Below, piece after piece: positions 1 to 7,913 of a DNA stretch of 30,507 nucleotides. Origin of the DNA: a virus; the IMG/VR virus record IMGVR_UViG_3300042673_000889, positions 1 to 30,507 of that record. One strand, 5' to 3'. The first letter of the stretch is position 1; the number at the start of each line of letters is the position of its first letter. The translations under genes were made by a program, and so were the position numbers. Below the pieces are notes generated by a model, which was not told where the DNA came from, did not search any database, and worked only from the letters and a program-made list of their open reading frames with translations.

Positions 1-423
1 ACAACTTCTTGGGCACGAGTAGCAGGCCGCTTGCAACGTGGTGTGCCTGGCACTTGGACTAACGGTCCTGCTAGTGGTGTGCTGTTCCGTATGTTCCCAC
101 CGGTTTATATGGGTTCGTTGTATTTTGTTGCTGCCGCTCCTCTTGATGTGGAAGCTATTTCTTGGTCATCTGATCTTGTTGACGATGTTGGTTTGAAGCC
201 TTCTATGCTTGATGTGCTTGATCTTGGTATTAAGTGGCGTTTGTTGGGTGACTCTGAAGCTGGTAGGTCTGCTCGTGTAGCTCAAGATTCTCCTCGTCGT
301 GCTGAGGAAGTTCCTCCTCGTACTGCATCTGATGAAGCTAACCGTTTGTATCCGTTGTATGTGCGTCGAAAGGCTGAGGAAATAGATCGTCTGCGTTGGC
401 AGTACCCGTTGAGGTTTACATGA
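1..423 (+). CDS. Probable head-tail adaptor/connector-like protein, 5' partial
   Basis: The reading frame is open from the first base of the window, so this is the C-terminal 140 residues of a longer protein; the internal TTG at 31 is not a convincing start. The visible part has a segment reading LDLGIKWRLLGD, followed by a charged tail rich in Arg and Glu. That pattern recalls neck or adaptor proteins of tailed phages, in which a helix with a Lys-Trp-Arg core packs against the portal. It ends in an ATGA overlap with the next tail gene, so the two are translationally coupled. The adaptor role rests on a weak motif and on position only; any small structural protein would fit. The codons are rich in T at the third position, like the other late genes here. 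Confidence 0.55.
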   Translation, partial: TTSWARVAGRLQRGVPGTWTNGPASGVLFRMFPPVYMGSLYFVAAAPLDVEAISWSSDLVDDVGLKPSMLDVLDLGIKWRLLGDSEAGRSARVAQDSPRRAEEVPPRTASDEANRLYPLYVRRKAEEIDRLRWQYPLRFT

Positions 424-2219
424 GTTTTGCGCCTCTTCTCGGTTTGGGTTCTTATCCTTTTTATATTGGTACATCTACTAATGATACGGCTATTCCGTTT
501 ACTATTAAAATTGACGGGCGCACATATCCAATTGATGTAAAAAACTATAAGCGATCGTCGCTTACTTCTTTGCGTGATGCTGTTGTTTCTACGGGTCAGG
601 TTGACGATTCGTTATTTAACACTGATGGTGCTTGGTGGCGTTACCGTTATAACTGGTTTAGCGGTGCTGGCCAATATATTATGGATCTTGGCAATGATAG
701 AAACGTGAGTCGGTTTGACTCAAGTGTTGGTATTAATGTGTGGGAAGAGGGCGAGTTGTCGCTTCTTCGATCTACGTCTTTTTCTGATGGGTCTTTTACT
801 GGTTCCGTAAGTTTGTTGTGTCCTACTGACAGTTTTCTTTATGCTTCAGATGGTGCGTCACTTAAACGTACTTCTACTTTTAGTTCATGGGACACTATTA
901 CTGGTATTAGTGGAACTATCCGTGATATTGCTACAGATGGTGTAACTGTTTATGTGGCTACTTCTGTTGCTTTATATACTGTTGGTTCAGGTACTGCGGC
1001 TACAAGTGTTGTTGCATCTGCTCACAGTCGTGTGTGGTTTGCTAGTGGCCGACTATTTGCATCGATTGCAAACGTTCTTAAAACATATGACTCTGCCTAT
1101 ACAGCAACCACAGTAGACACACATTTCCAAACATCATTCGTGTACAGCACAGTATTTGCTGTAGGTAGCAAAATCTATGCGGGCGGATACGCAGGCTCAC
1201 GCTCAGAAATCTTTGGTTTTAGTGTCAGTTCTGCTGGCGCACTCGTTAAAGGTGCAGAAGTCGTATCCCTATCAATCAATGAACTAATACAACACGTCAC
1301 CAGCCACGCTGGCATAGTCATATTCTGTACCAACAAAGGTATCCGAATGGCTACAGTAGGCGCAGACGGAAGCCTCACTTACGGTCCACTTATTGACACA
1401 CCAGGCTCAGTCACCTCAGCACAAGCCGAAGGACAATACGTATGGTTCAACTGGCAATCAATCGATGCAAACAAATCAGGAGCTGGTCGTCTTGATCTTT
1501 CTAACACTCCTCGTCCTATGCAGCCTGCCTTTGCGACGGATGTGTATGCCGATACCGCAGGCTTGTGTACTACTGTTGCTCGTTTTAATAGTCGCACAGT
1601 ACTGGGTATCCCTACTATTGGCGTATATGTTGAATCAACTACAGGGTATGTAACTAGCGGTCATATTCTTTCAGGACATATTTATTACGGCACGGTAGAA
1701 CGCAAATCAGTAACAGACCTGAACGCAACATTCCAACCATTAGCGGCCAATCAATCTGTAACAGTAAAAATATATGATGACCAGGCTTTACTTCTAAACA
1801 GTGCAGGAAATAGCGTACCCAACAATACTCGTATTATCGTCCAATTAGATGGTGAACAAGGCGACTGGTTCCAAGTCCGTGTAGAACTTACTGGCCCAGG
1901 CACATCCACCCCTACATTTGAACGCTGGAGATTGCGATCATTCCCTATTGCTCCACCAGTAGAACAATACATAATCCCAATACTTTTATATAGTAAAACT
2001 ATTGTTAACGATTCAACAGGTCAATTAATGTCATTAGACACAGACAGTGAATTATTGTTCTTAAAAGAAATATGGGAAACTAAACGTCCGGTTAGTTATC
2101 TTGAAGGTAAAACTTCTCGCCGTGTACGCTTAGAAGCATACGAATACTCACCAGACGACTGGTCAGACAATCAGACAGGCTTTGAAGGCACAATGGTTGT
2201 AAGATTAGTGACACTATAG
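420..2219 (+). CDS. Large tail protein, probably beta-rich (minor tail or nozzle-like)
   Basis: A 599-residue protein. I chose the ATG at 420 because it overlaps the previous stop as ATGA and has GAGG just upstream; an in-frame start at 396 would overlap more. The N-terminal part contains WRYRYNWFSGAGQYIMDLG and then GINVWEEGELSLL, a pattern I know from minor tail proteins of actinobacterial phages. The middle is made of short strand-rich units with repeated small and aromatic residues (for example ASDGASLKRT and ATDGVTVYVATSVALYTVG), which suggests a beta-propeller. The C-terminal third looks like a beta-sandwich (VKIYDDQALLLNSAG). It probably sits at the tail tip or nozzle. Base skew changes inside the gene: the coding strand is T/G-rich to about 1080, A/C-rich to about 1490, then mixed. 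Confidence 0.8.
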   Translation: MSFAPLLGLGSYPFYIGTSTNDTAIPFTIKIDGRTYPIDVKNYKRSSLTSLRDAVVSTGQVDDSLFNTDGAWWRYRYNWFSGAGQYIMDLGNDRNVSRFDSSVGINVWEEGELSLLRSTSFSDGSFTGSVSLLCPTDSFLYASDGASLKRTSTFSSWDTITGISGTIRDIATDGVTVYVATSVALYTVGSGTAATSVVASAHSRVWFASGRLFASIANVLKTYDSAYTATTVDTHFQTSFVYSTVFAVGSKIYAGGYAGSRSEIFGFSVSSAGALVKGAEVVSLSINELIQHVTSHAGIVIFCTNKGIRMATVGADGSLTYGPLIDTPGSVTSAQAEGQYVWFNWQSIDANKSGAGRLDLSNTPRPMQPAFATDVYADTAGLCTTVARFNSRTVLGIPTIGVYVESTTGYVTSGHILSGHIYYGTVERKSVTDLNATFQPLAANQSVTVKIYDDQALLLNSAGNSVPNNTRIIVQLDGEQGDWFQVRVELTGPGTSTPTFERWRLRSFPIAPPVEQYIIPILLYSKTIVNDSTGQLMSLDTDSELLFLKEIWETKRPVSYLEGKTSRRVRLEAYEYSPDDWSDNQTGFEGTMVVRLVTL

Positions 2220-2228
2220 GAGACTAAA

Positions 2229-3089
2229 ATGGCAGACGAATACATTCTTAAAAGCTTTGATGGTGGTGCGCAAACAACCGCACTAACATCAGGATTTACT
2301 GCTGGTGCAGCAACACTATCCGTTGCCAACGGCACCTCATTCCCTGATGGATCATCAGGCCCATTTGTTGTTGTAGTAGATCGTGGATTAGCAAACGAAG
2401 AAAAGTTTTTGATTGACACAACATCAGGAACAAGTAATGTTACTTTTACTATTCAACAGGCCGGATATGACGGCACTAGTGCTGTAAACCATAGTATTGG
2501 TGCCACTGTTGATCATTGCTTAGATGCCTACACAGTCGAACAAGCCAACCGTTATGTGAACTTACAGACAACTAAAGGTTCATTAATTACTCACACTGGA
2601 ACTACAACTACTGCTATTGCGGCATCCGCTACAAATAACTTGACGTTGCTTACCGATAGCACAACGGCTAACGGCATTAAATGGGGCCAAGTTGTTGAAG
2701 CTTCTATTGCAAGCAACGCTGTTACTGACGCAAAAATTGCTACTGGTGTAGCACTATCCAAACTTGCTGCTGGAGCACTACCAACATCTATTACTATTGC
2801 GTCAGCCAACATTGTTGACGGAACTATTGTTGACGCAGATATTAGTGGCACAGCCGCTGTTGCTTTATCTAAGTTGGCTACTGGTGCTTTACCTACAGCA
2901 ATCACTGTTGCCTCGGCAAACATTGTTGATGCCACAATTGTTAACGCAGACGTAAGTGGCTCTGCTGGTATTACGGCAGGAAAACTTGCTGGCGTGTTCA
3001 CTACAGCATCAGGTGCTAATAAGACAATTACAATTTCTACTGCTAGCCCTACTGGTGGCGCAGATGGCGATATTTGGTTCAAATACTAA
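2229..3089 (+). CDS. Tail-fibre-like structural protein with internal repeats
   Basis: A 286-residue protein starting at ATG 2229 behind a good ribosome binding site (AGGAG). Residues about 1-60 form a small-residue-rich head with LTSGFTAGAATLSVANGTSFP, a module common at the start of phage fibre proteins. From about residue 155 onward there is a repeat built on KLAAGALPTSITIASANIV, then DGTIVDADISGTAAV, which recurs at least twice with small changes. Such repeats are typical of trimeric beta-helical fibre shafts. The protein ends with GGADGDIWFKY, a short tail also seen in phage fibres. It lies between the large tail protein and another fibre-like gene, so a role in host contact or as an adaptor for the tip protein is likely. 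Its receptor cannot be inferred. Confidence 0.75.
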   Translation: MADEYILKSFDGGAQTTALTSGFTAGAATLSVANGTSFPDGSSGPFVVVVDRGLANEEKFLIDTTSGTSNVTFTIQQAGYDGTSAVNHSIGATVDHCLDAYTVEQANRYVNLQTTKGSLITHTGTTTTAIAASATNNLTLLTDSTTANGIKWGQVVEASIASNAVTDAKIATGVALSKLAAGALPTSITIASANIVDGTIVDADISGTAAVALSKLATGALPTAITVASANIVDATIVNADVSGSAGITAGKLAGVFTTASGANKTITISTASPTGGADGDIWFKY

Positions 3090-3090
3090 T

Positions 3091-4098
3091 ATGCCTACTT
3101 ATGTAAATGTTTCTGGAACATGGCAAGAACTCACTGGTACGGATAGACCGTTTGCCAATGTGTCTGGTACTTGGCAGGGTGCTACGAACATGTATGCAAA
3201 CGTATCTGGCACTTGGCAGCAAGTTTATCAATTTGATAACACTGGCCCTGTTATAGCTATTCCAACCGTTGTTTCAGGCGGTTCCGCAGATACTGTCACA
3301 TGGGCTGCTGTTACCGATGCTGGTTCTGGTGTTGCTTCAGCAACTTTGAATCAATATTTTCATAATGTTACAGCGAATACTTATATTGCTGGTAATACAT
3401 ATTCAATTCCTAGCCCCACAACTAGTGGTAGCACTTCTATGGCTATTTCTAATACATACAGAAATTCGCCTTCAGGGGATCATTACCAAGTTTATTATTA
3501 TCTTACTGCTACCGATAACGCTGGTAATAGTTCTGATGGTTCAGCGCCTGGTGTTGGTTTATTTTCTGCATTTACTAATACTAAACCACTTGGAACTTTT
3601 AACTTCTTTCCATCAGGCACACCTGTCGCAGACTCAAGAAACCTTGCAAACACTGCATGGCTCGGCACAACTGCTGAAGGTATCGTCGGTCTTTCTTCAA
3701 CTACTCGTGCATACGGTTGCTGGTTTTATGGTACAAACACAATTTATAACAAGTGCAAACTTTGGCAAGCAGACAGTGGAACGATCTTTGTAAAGCGTGC
3801 CGCAGGTCCTACGCCTGGACCAGCAGACCCAAACAGAGGCAACTCAGGATCGTGGACACTACAAGGTCACAACCTTGGCAGTGCTTCAGGTGCGGCAACA
3901 TTCAGCGGTACAGGAGTTTCAACAGGTGCTATGAACACAGACAGTGTGACAGCAACAGTCTCTCTGAACTCTTCGATTCTTGCAGGTTTTGCTGACGGTT
4001 CAATGCAAGGCATTGGTGGTTCAGCGCACACGAATCAGCCAGCTTTCCTGTTAGGCAACAGAGACTTCTCCGGTTGGATTCAACTGATCTACACATAG
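3091..4098 (+). CDS. Tail-fibre or receptor-binding protein with three VSGTWQ repeats
   Basis: A 335-residue protein. I place the start at ATG 3091, one base after the upstream stop (TAATATG). No clear ribosome binding site is present, so translation probably depends on reinitiation. A longer frame from 2956 lies wholly inside the upstream gene and gives an implausible Leu-rich leader. The first 50 residues carry three copies of a unit ending in VSGTWQ (VNVSGTWQEL, ANVSGTWQGA, ANVSGTWQQV), a repeat seen in phage tail proteins. An Ig-like or cadherin-like domain follows (TGPVIAIPTVVSGGSADTV), then a Ser/Gly-rich C-terminal region that may form the receptor-binding head. It lies directly upstream of the endolysin. 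The functional call is inferred from repeats and context. Confidence 0.7.
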   Translation: MPTYVNVSGTWQELTGTDRPFANVSGTWQGATNMYANVSGTWQQVYQFDNTGPVIAIPTVVSGGSADTVTWAAVTDAGSGVASATLNQYFHNVTANTYIAGNTYSIPSPTTSGSTSMAISNTYRNSPSGDHYQVYYYLTATDNAGNSSDGSAPGVGLFSAFTNTKPLGTFNFFPSGTPVADSRNLANTAWLGTTAEGIVGLSSTTRAYGCWFYGTNTIYNKCKLWQADSGTIFVKRAAGPTPGPADPNRGNSGSWTLQGHNLGSASGAATFSGTGVSTGAMNTDSVTATVSLNSSILAGFADGSMQGIGGSAHTNQPAFLLGNRDFSGWIQLIYT

Positions 4099-4109
4099 AA
4101 AGAAACAGA

Positions 4110-4685
4110 ATGACTACATATACCGTACTCCCTATTATTATGCCTTCCGATCTTGCAGGTCAAAAGAACGGCGAAATCAACCCGTCTTTACTACGAGACA
4201 TTAAAGCCCCAGGTGGCAAACTGCATCGTTTAGCAGCAACCGCATGGAACGCCATGCAACTACAAGCATACTTTGATGGCATTGAACTCAAGCATGTAGG
4301 CGCATATCGTCCACTAGCCGAACAAATCAAATTATTTAACACTCGCTATTCGGCAACAAAAACTCCTCGAAAGCCTGAAGTTACCCGCAAGTATCAAGGC
4401 AAAACATGGTATCTAAAACCAGGTATGGCGCCGGCTGGCACCCCTTCCACCAGTAATCACGGCATCGGACTCGCTATTGATGTTGCTAACTGCTCAGGTA
4501 AACGACTTGAATGGTTACTAGGCGACGGATTCATGACCTCCAACGCCCTCAAGTACGGGTTTTCCTGGGAGGTCAAGGACGGAGCAAATGCCGAAGCATG
4601 GCATATCCGTTACATTGCTGGCGACACACTGCCACAGGCCGTTTTAGATGCCATTGCGGCCTTCCCAACACTAGATGTACGATAG
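4110..4685 (+). CDS. Endolysin: M15 family (VanY/D-Ala-D-Ala carboxypeptidase-like) peptidase
   Basis: A 191-residue zinc peptidase expected to cut peptide cross-bridges in host peptidoglycan at the end of infection. ATG 4110 follows AGAAAGAAACAGA, 11 bases after the upstream stop; a longer frame from 4074 overlaps that gene. The M15 signature is clear: SNHGIGLAIDV around residues 115-125 supplies zinc ligands His117 and Asp124, and EAWHIRY around 162-168 supplies the catalytic Glu and third ligand His165. A YRP motif near residue 66 also fits the family. No cell-wall-binding domain and no signal peptide are visible, so export would need a holin. Two small membrane-protein genes follow closely and support that arrangement. 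Confidence 0.88.
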   Translation: MTTYTVLPIIMPSDLAGQKNGEINPSLLRDIKAPGGKLHRLAATAWNAMQLQAYFDGIELKHVGAYRPLAEQIKLFNTRYSATKTPRKPEVTRKYQGKTWYLKPGMAPAGTPSTSNHGIGLAIDVANCSGKRLEWLLGDGFMTSNALKYGFSWEVKDGANAEAWHIRYIAGDTLPQAVLDAIAAFPTLDVR

Positions 4686-4881
4686 TAACATGGCACCAAC
4701 AAACAGCATATTTGATGACGATCCAAGCAGAGATGCCTACGACAACTACAAACGTGCTTTCCCAGACACACTACCAGATGAAGATGAATACAAACATTAC
4801 GACAAACTATTTGGTTCTTATTATGACGGGGAATACGATCTAACAAAAAAATATCCCACTAAACCCCACTACGATAACTAA
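4675..4881 (+). CDS. Small acidic, Tyr/Asp-rich protein, unknown function
   Basis: A 68-residue frame lying between the endolysin and the first small membrane protein. Two starts are possible: ATG 4675, overlapping the endolysin end by 11 bases, or ATG 4690, four bases after it; neither has a clear ribosome binding site. The product is full of Asp and Tyr (FDDDPSRDAYDNYKRAF, then LFGSYYDGEYDL), with no Cys and no membrane segment. I do not recognise a family. Its place in the lysis block could mean a lysis regulator or a small virion protein, but nothing in the sequence settles this. It is probably a real gene because it fills the gap exactly and has phage-like codon use. Confidence 0.55.
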   Translation: MYDSNMAPTNSIFDDDPSRDAYDNYKRAFPDTLPDEDEYKHYDKLFGSYYDGEYDLTKKYPTKPHYDN

Positions 4882-4896
4882 TTAAGGACAACAAAT

Positions 4897-5124
4897 ATGA
4901 AAGTATTTATACGAATTGGCGCCGTTTTTGCATACTCATCCATGTCCATAATCGGAGGCGCATCAATCCTCGGCGGAATCCCAGTATGGAAAGCCGCTTT
5001 CCTAGCAGGTATTGCAGCCTGTGCGCAGGTAGTAGAGAGATTGGCACGTGCATATGCTGACGACGGCAAAATCTCCAAAGAAGAACTTAACTCCGCCTTC
5101 AACCTCTCCACACCCGAAGAGTGA
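4897..5124 (+). CDS. Small membrane protein, holin candidate
   Basis: A 75-residue protein with an AAGGA ribosome binding site ahead of ATG 4897. The N-terminal 45 residues form two hydrophobic stretches rich in Gly, Ala and Ile, about residues 5-25 and 28-45, separated by GGIPVW. The C-terminal 30 residues are charged and helical (ERLARAYADDGKISKEELN). Small size, one or two membrane segments, a charged cytoplasmic tail and position right after an endolysin are the usual hallmarks of holins, which form lesions that release the endolysin. Sequence alone cannot prove this, and the partner gene downstream could share or oppose the function. Confidence 0.7.
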   Translation: MKVFIRIGAVFAYSSMSIIGGASILGGIPVWKAAFLAGIAACAQVVERLARAYADDGKISKEELNSAFNLSTPEE

Positions 5125-5127
5125 ACC

Positions 5128-5319
5128 ATGCACGCCATCTGGGTACCAGTACTAGTCGCCCTAATAGGCGGACCACTCATGTGGCTACTATCAAGATTTG
5201 ACAAACGAAACACAGAACAACACGGCGCAAATATGCAAGTATTACAGCGCATCGAACAAAAAATAGATACAGTAGACAACAGGCTATACGAACACGTAAA
5301 AGACCATCCAACTAAATAG
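5128..5319 (+). CDS. Small single-span membrane protein, second holin-like candidate
   Basis: A 63-residue protein starting three bases after the upstream stop (TGAACCATG). Residues 3-20 form one hydrophobic segment (IWVPVLVALIGGPLMWLL). The rest is a charged helix with a heptad-like pattern (LQRIEQKIDTVDNRLYEHV), suggesting a coiled coil that forms oligomers. Such N-in, one-span proteins with a coiled-coil tail often follow the endolysin in actinobacterial phages and are annotated as holin or holin-like. With the preceding gene it may form a two-component holin or a holin/antiholin pair. This is inference from topology and position. Confidence 0.68.
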   Translation: MHAIWVPVLVALIGGPLMWLLSRFDKRNTEQHGANMQVLQRIEQKIDTVDNRLYEHVKDHPTK

Positions 5320-5327
5320 AGGGAAAC

Positions 5328-6383
5328 ATGAACACTAATGAGGGGTCAGACGAGACACGTCTACAAGCAGAACTAATTAAACTACGCCGCCAGCGTGACT
5401 CATCCAACAATCAAAACGCACACCTACTAGAAACAGTAGATCAACTCCAACGAACTATAGACCTCTTGGAATTAGTTCGTGATAGTGAATGTGTTATTCC
5501 TAAGTGGATTACTTCTGTTCCTAGTGGGCGTAAGAAGCACGCTACTTTGGCGTTGCTTCTGTCGGATATGCATTTTGATGAGGTGGTTCAGCCCGAAGAA
5601 GTGGGTGGTCTGAATAAGTATGATCGCCGTATAGCGGAGATGCGCTTGCAGGCGTGGTGTGAGAATGCTATTAAACTTGCTCGCAACTATCTATCAGGGG
5701 TGACTTATGATGGCGTAATACTTATGTTGGGCGGGGACACTTTTAGTGGCGACATACATGAGGAATTGGCTCAGACGAATGCGGATACGATTTTGGGTTC
5801 TGTGTTGCATTGGACGGAGCAGTTGAGCGCAAGTGTGAATGTGCTTGCTAACGAGTTTGGGAAGGTGCATGTTGTGGCTGTGCCTGGTAATCACGGGCGG
5901 TTGTCTCGTAAGCCTCGTATGAAGTTGCGGGCTAAAACGAACATGGACTGGTTGCTTGCGAAGATGGTTGAGCGCACGTTTGTAGGGGATAAGCGTGTGA
6001 CTTTTCAGGTGGGCGAGAATGCTGACGCTTTAATCAATGTGTACGGCAAGGGTCATCTGTTGACTCACGGCGACCAAGTGAATGGTGGTAGTGGTGCTGG
6101 TGGCATATTCCCTGCTGTGAGTCGGCTACGGGCACGTAAGGCTCAGAGGGCTTTGGATGTAGGCCAGCCGTTTCAAACGATTTGGATGGGCCATTGGCAC
6201 CAGTTGATTCAGACCCCTGGGCTTATTGTGAACGGCAGTCTTAAAGGTCTTGATGAGTACGCATGGATTAATAACTTTGGGCATGAAGTACCTCAGCAGG
6301 CGCTTGCAATTATTACTCCCGAACATGGTGTGACTATTCAAGCGCCAGTCTTTTGTATGGACCGGAAAAAGGAGAAATGGTGA
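5328..6383 (+). CDS. Calcineurin-like metallophosphoesterase with N-terminal coiled coil
   Basis: A 351-residue protein behind GAGGGAAAC and ATG 5328. Residues about 10-52 form a charged heptad-patterned helix. The catalytic domain then carries all the motifs of the two-metal phosphoesterase fold: SDMHFD (79-84), GGD (135-137), GNHGR (187-191), HGD (247-249) and GHWH (288-291). Family members hydrolyse phosphodiesters or phosphomonoesters, and phage versions are often Mre11/SbcD-like nucleases or of unknown substrate. No SbcC-like partner is seen here. Base composition flips near 5465, from A/C-rich in the coiled-coil part to G/T-rich in the catalytic part. That change falls at the domain boundary and hints at modular joining. 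The fold is certain; the substrate is not. Confidence 0.87.
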   Translation: MNTNEGSDETRLQAELIKLRRQRDSSNNQNAHLLETVDQLQRTIDLLELVRDSECVIPKWITSVPSGRKKHATLALLLSDMHFDEVVQPEEVGGLNKYDRRIAEMRLQAWCENAIKLARNYLSGVTYDGVILMLGGDTFSGDIHEELAQTNADTILGSVLHWTEQLSASVNVLANEFGKVHVVAVPGNHGRLSRKPRMKLRAKTNMDWLLAKMVERTFVGDKRVTFQVGENADALINVYGKGHLLTHGDQVNGGSGAGGIFPAVSRLRARKAQRALDVGQPFQTIWMGHWHQLIQTPGLIVNGSLKGLDEYAWINNFGHEVPQQALAIITPEHGVTIQAPVFCMDRKKEKW

Positions 6384-6712
6384 ACCCTGTTCTTGTTATT
6401 TGGCATGATGCCCACGCTGGCTCTGGTACATGGGAGCATCTCCGTGACCTTGAAGATGACGGCAATTATGTGGTCCGGTCTATTGGCTATCTAATTGACG
6501 TTAAAAAGCATGGGAAAAAGAAACATATTTCGATTGCACAGTCGCTGAGTGAAGCTGATTGTGTAGACTCGGTTCTCCACATTCCTGTTGCTATGGTGCA
6601 GCAGGTTATCAAACTTGTTGAAGAAACTATTAAAGAGGAACAATGCATCTCAATCCCAGTCAGGCAGATCTCGCCATCCACTTCTTGGAGCGGCTCGCGC
6701 CCCGAAGTATGA
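6377..6712 (+). CDS. Conserved phage hypothetical protein (WHDAHAGSGTW type)
   Basis: A 111-residue protein. ATG 6377 overlaps the upstream stop by seven bases and has GGAG directly before it, so I prefer it to the longer frame from 6353. The sequence runs VLVIWHDAHAGSGTWEHL, then VVRSIGYLID, ISIAQSLSE and VLHIPVAMV. I recall this pattern of short strands as a widespread small phage family without a known function. It shares its last 70 bases with the next gene in another frame, so the final residues (after about 89) may be unconstrained. It is probably a small soluble alpha/beta protein. Confidence 0.72.
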   Translation: MVNPVLVIWHDAHAGSGTWEHLRDLEDDGNYVVRSIGYLIDVKKHGKKKHISIAQSLSEADCVDSVLHIPVAMVQQVIKLVEETIKEEQCISIPVRQISPSTSWSGSRPEV

Positions 6713-6831
6713 AAGAACAAGAGTTACTTGCAGCAATTATTGATGTGCTAAAGAAAGGATATCGTCATGACGTTTTTAGCGATGTATCTACGGGACACCA
6801 AAATTTGGCGTATCCTAGTCCGCGCATTTAA
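6643..6831 (+). CDS. Small helical hypothetical protein at the end of the rightward block
   Basis: A 62-residue frame with GAGGA ahead of ATG 6643, overlapping the previous gene by 70 bases. A second in-frame ATG at 6709 overlaps the previous stop as ATGA and may be the true start; it would give about 40 residues beginning MKEQELLAAIIDVLKKG. The N-terminal half forms amphipathic helices (DLAIHFLERLAP). No family is recognised. Its last 17 bases also encode the end of the opposite-strand lipoprotein gene, so the two arms converge with no intergenic terminator. Confidence 0.5.
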   Translation: MHLNPSQADLAIHFLERLAPRSMKEQELLAAIIDVLKKGYRHDVFSDVSTGHQNLAYPSPRI

Positions 6832-7324
6832 ATGACCAAGGTTTCCAGCCACACAAACCTTTTTCTTCACGTGCTGACCATAGTCGGTATGCGAAGTAAA
6901 GATTGTTTGCTGGAATAAATAAATCAGTAGGGAATGTCATTCCCATTTGTAATGCCCAATCAGTATGGACCTGATTAATTTGGGCCAATCCCGCGTCATG
7001 TCCATTCCACGCAGAAGGAGTACATCGTGACTCACGATAAAGAACATGTCCAAGACGAGGCCATTCGGAAGCAGGCCAACCAACTTCTAGAGCGAGGTCG
7101 TGCCATTCTCCGCATTGTCCCCAGGTTGCCCGAGCCAGTTCAACGGTTTGCTCGTAAGTTAATTGCACGGGTGGAAGCGTCGTCGGCGGCGCAACCGTTG
7201 TTGTCGTGGTTGAAGTGGTTGATACTGCCGATAGTTGTATGGGCGGTAATGATTCTTTCGATGGTTCGCTGATAGCGGGACTGCAAGCAGATAACACAAA
7301 TAGAGCTACAATAATTCTTTTCAT
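6815..7324 (-). CDS. Lipoprotein with lytic-transglycosylase-like domain
   Basis: A 169-residue exported protein with AAGG before its ATG. The N-terminus is a lipoprotein signal: two basic residues, a hydrophobic run, then the lipobox LSAC with Cys14 as the acylated residue. A Thr/Pro-rich linker follows (about 32-56) and then a lysozyme-like domain. YRESRC puts the likely catalytic Glu at 98, and NGHDAGLAQINQVH (107-120) matches the conserved core of soluble transglycosylase-like enzymes. It would sit on the outer face of the host membrane and cut glycan strands. It is the last gene of the leftward early-type cluster rather than part of the lysis block, so wall remodelling or superinfection exclusion are alternatives to lysis. 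Confidence 0.82.
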   Translation of the reverse strand: MKRIIVALFVLSACSPAISEPSKESLPPIQLSAVSTTSTTTTTVAPPTTLPPVQLTYEQTVELARATWGQCGEWHDLALEVGWPASEWPRLGHVLYRESRCTPSAWNGHDAGLAQINQVHTDWALQMGMTFPTDLFIPANNLYFAYRLWSAREEKGLCGWKPWSFKCAD

Positions 7325-7335
7325 CGTATTGCCTT

Positions 7336-7497
7336 TCAGTTAGGTATGGTACGGACAAGATTCATTTCTCGTCCTCCACGCACATGCTTTATGCAACGCG
7401 GGGGTTCATTAAGAACCACATTGGTAATTATACCATTGTCACAAGCAGGACACTTCCAAACTTGTGATCCTTTGGGATACTCCCTTTGTTTACTCAT
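7336..7497 (-). CDS. 53-residue zinc-ribbon-like protein
   Basis: A short gene that I read directly. ATG at 7497 overlaps the resolvase stop as ATGA, and the frame ends at 7336, 11 bases before the lipoprotein start. The product begins MSKQREYPKGSQVWKCPACDNG, so it has a CPAC pair near residues 16-19; one more Cys and a His follow near residues 35-38 (RCIKH). This looks like a minimal zinc-binding knuckle. Similar tiny proteins are common in phage early regions, and some bind host transcription or nuclease proteins, but no specific role can be given. Coupled translation with the RusA-like gene supports it being real. Confidence 0.68.
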   Translation of the reverse strand: MSKQREYPKGSQVWKCPACDNGIITNVVLNEPPRCIKHVRGGREMNLVRTIPN

Positions 7498-7913
7498 TGT
7501 TCCTCTATAATGATGTAGACTAATTCACATTTTCCGAACACTGGTTCGCGCGTTTCCACATACTGGGGTGTGTCATCCGGCCAGAGGTTGGCGTCGGTGA
7601 GACCGTCGATGATTGGTTTAATGGTCGGATAGTAATTGTGTGGGTCTCGTCGTCGGTTAGATGTAACTGGAAAGATGAAACGGATGACTGCTTTTTGGTT
7701 GAGTCTCCGCGCATCAAAGTCCATACGCCACGCACACGCTGCATAAAATGCCGCATCACGCCAAGCTCTCTTCGTCTTGGCATTCCATGTCCAATGTTTC
7801 CTTTGATTCATCGTCATATATGGTGCTGGTTGCTCCAACGGAATTACGATCCCATTCTCTTTGAGACCTAATTGTCCTGCGTTGACGAGCAGATTTTCCA
7901 CCGTAGAATCCAT
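7494..7913 (-). CDS. rusA: RusA-like Holliday junction resolvase
   Basis: A 139-residue protein of the RusA endonuclease type, which cuts four-way DNA junctions in a metal-dependent way and helps resolve recombination or replication intermediates before packaging. The core motif is present: RRRDPHNYYPTIKPIIDGL, then WPDDTPQYV, giving Asp90, Asn93, Lys99, Asp103 and an Asp pair at 113-114. An N-terminal strand (GIVIPLEQPAP, about 21-31) is typical of the fold, so the start must lie upstream of it, and ATG 7913 is the only good candidate. That start makes the first 158 bases overlap the C-terminal tail of the WhiB gene in another frame. The downstream gene is coupled through ATGA. Confidence 0.85.
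   Translation of the reverse strand: MDSTVENLLVNAGQLGLKENGIVIPLEQPAPYMTMNQRKHWTWNAKTKRAWRDAAFYAACAWRMDFDARRLNQKAVIRFIFPVTSNRRRDPHNYYPTIKPIIDGLTDANLWPDDTPQYVETREPVFGKCELVYIIIEEQ

Noticed and set aside
7027-7272. An 81-residue frame on the + strand opposite the transglycosylase, with a good GAAGGAG site and a hydrophobic segment
   Set aside because: It is antisense to a gene with clear lipobox and transglycosylase motifs, starts with GTG, and stands alone on that strand.
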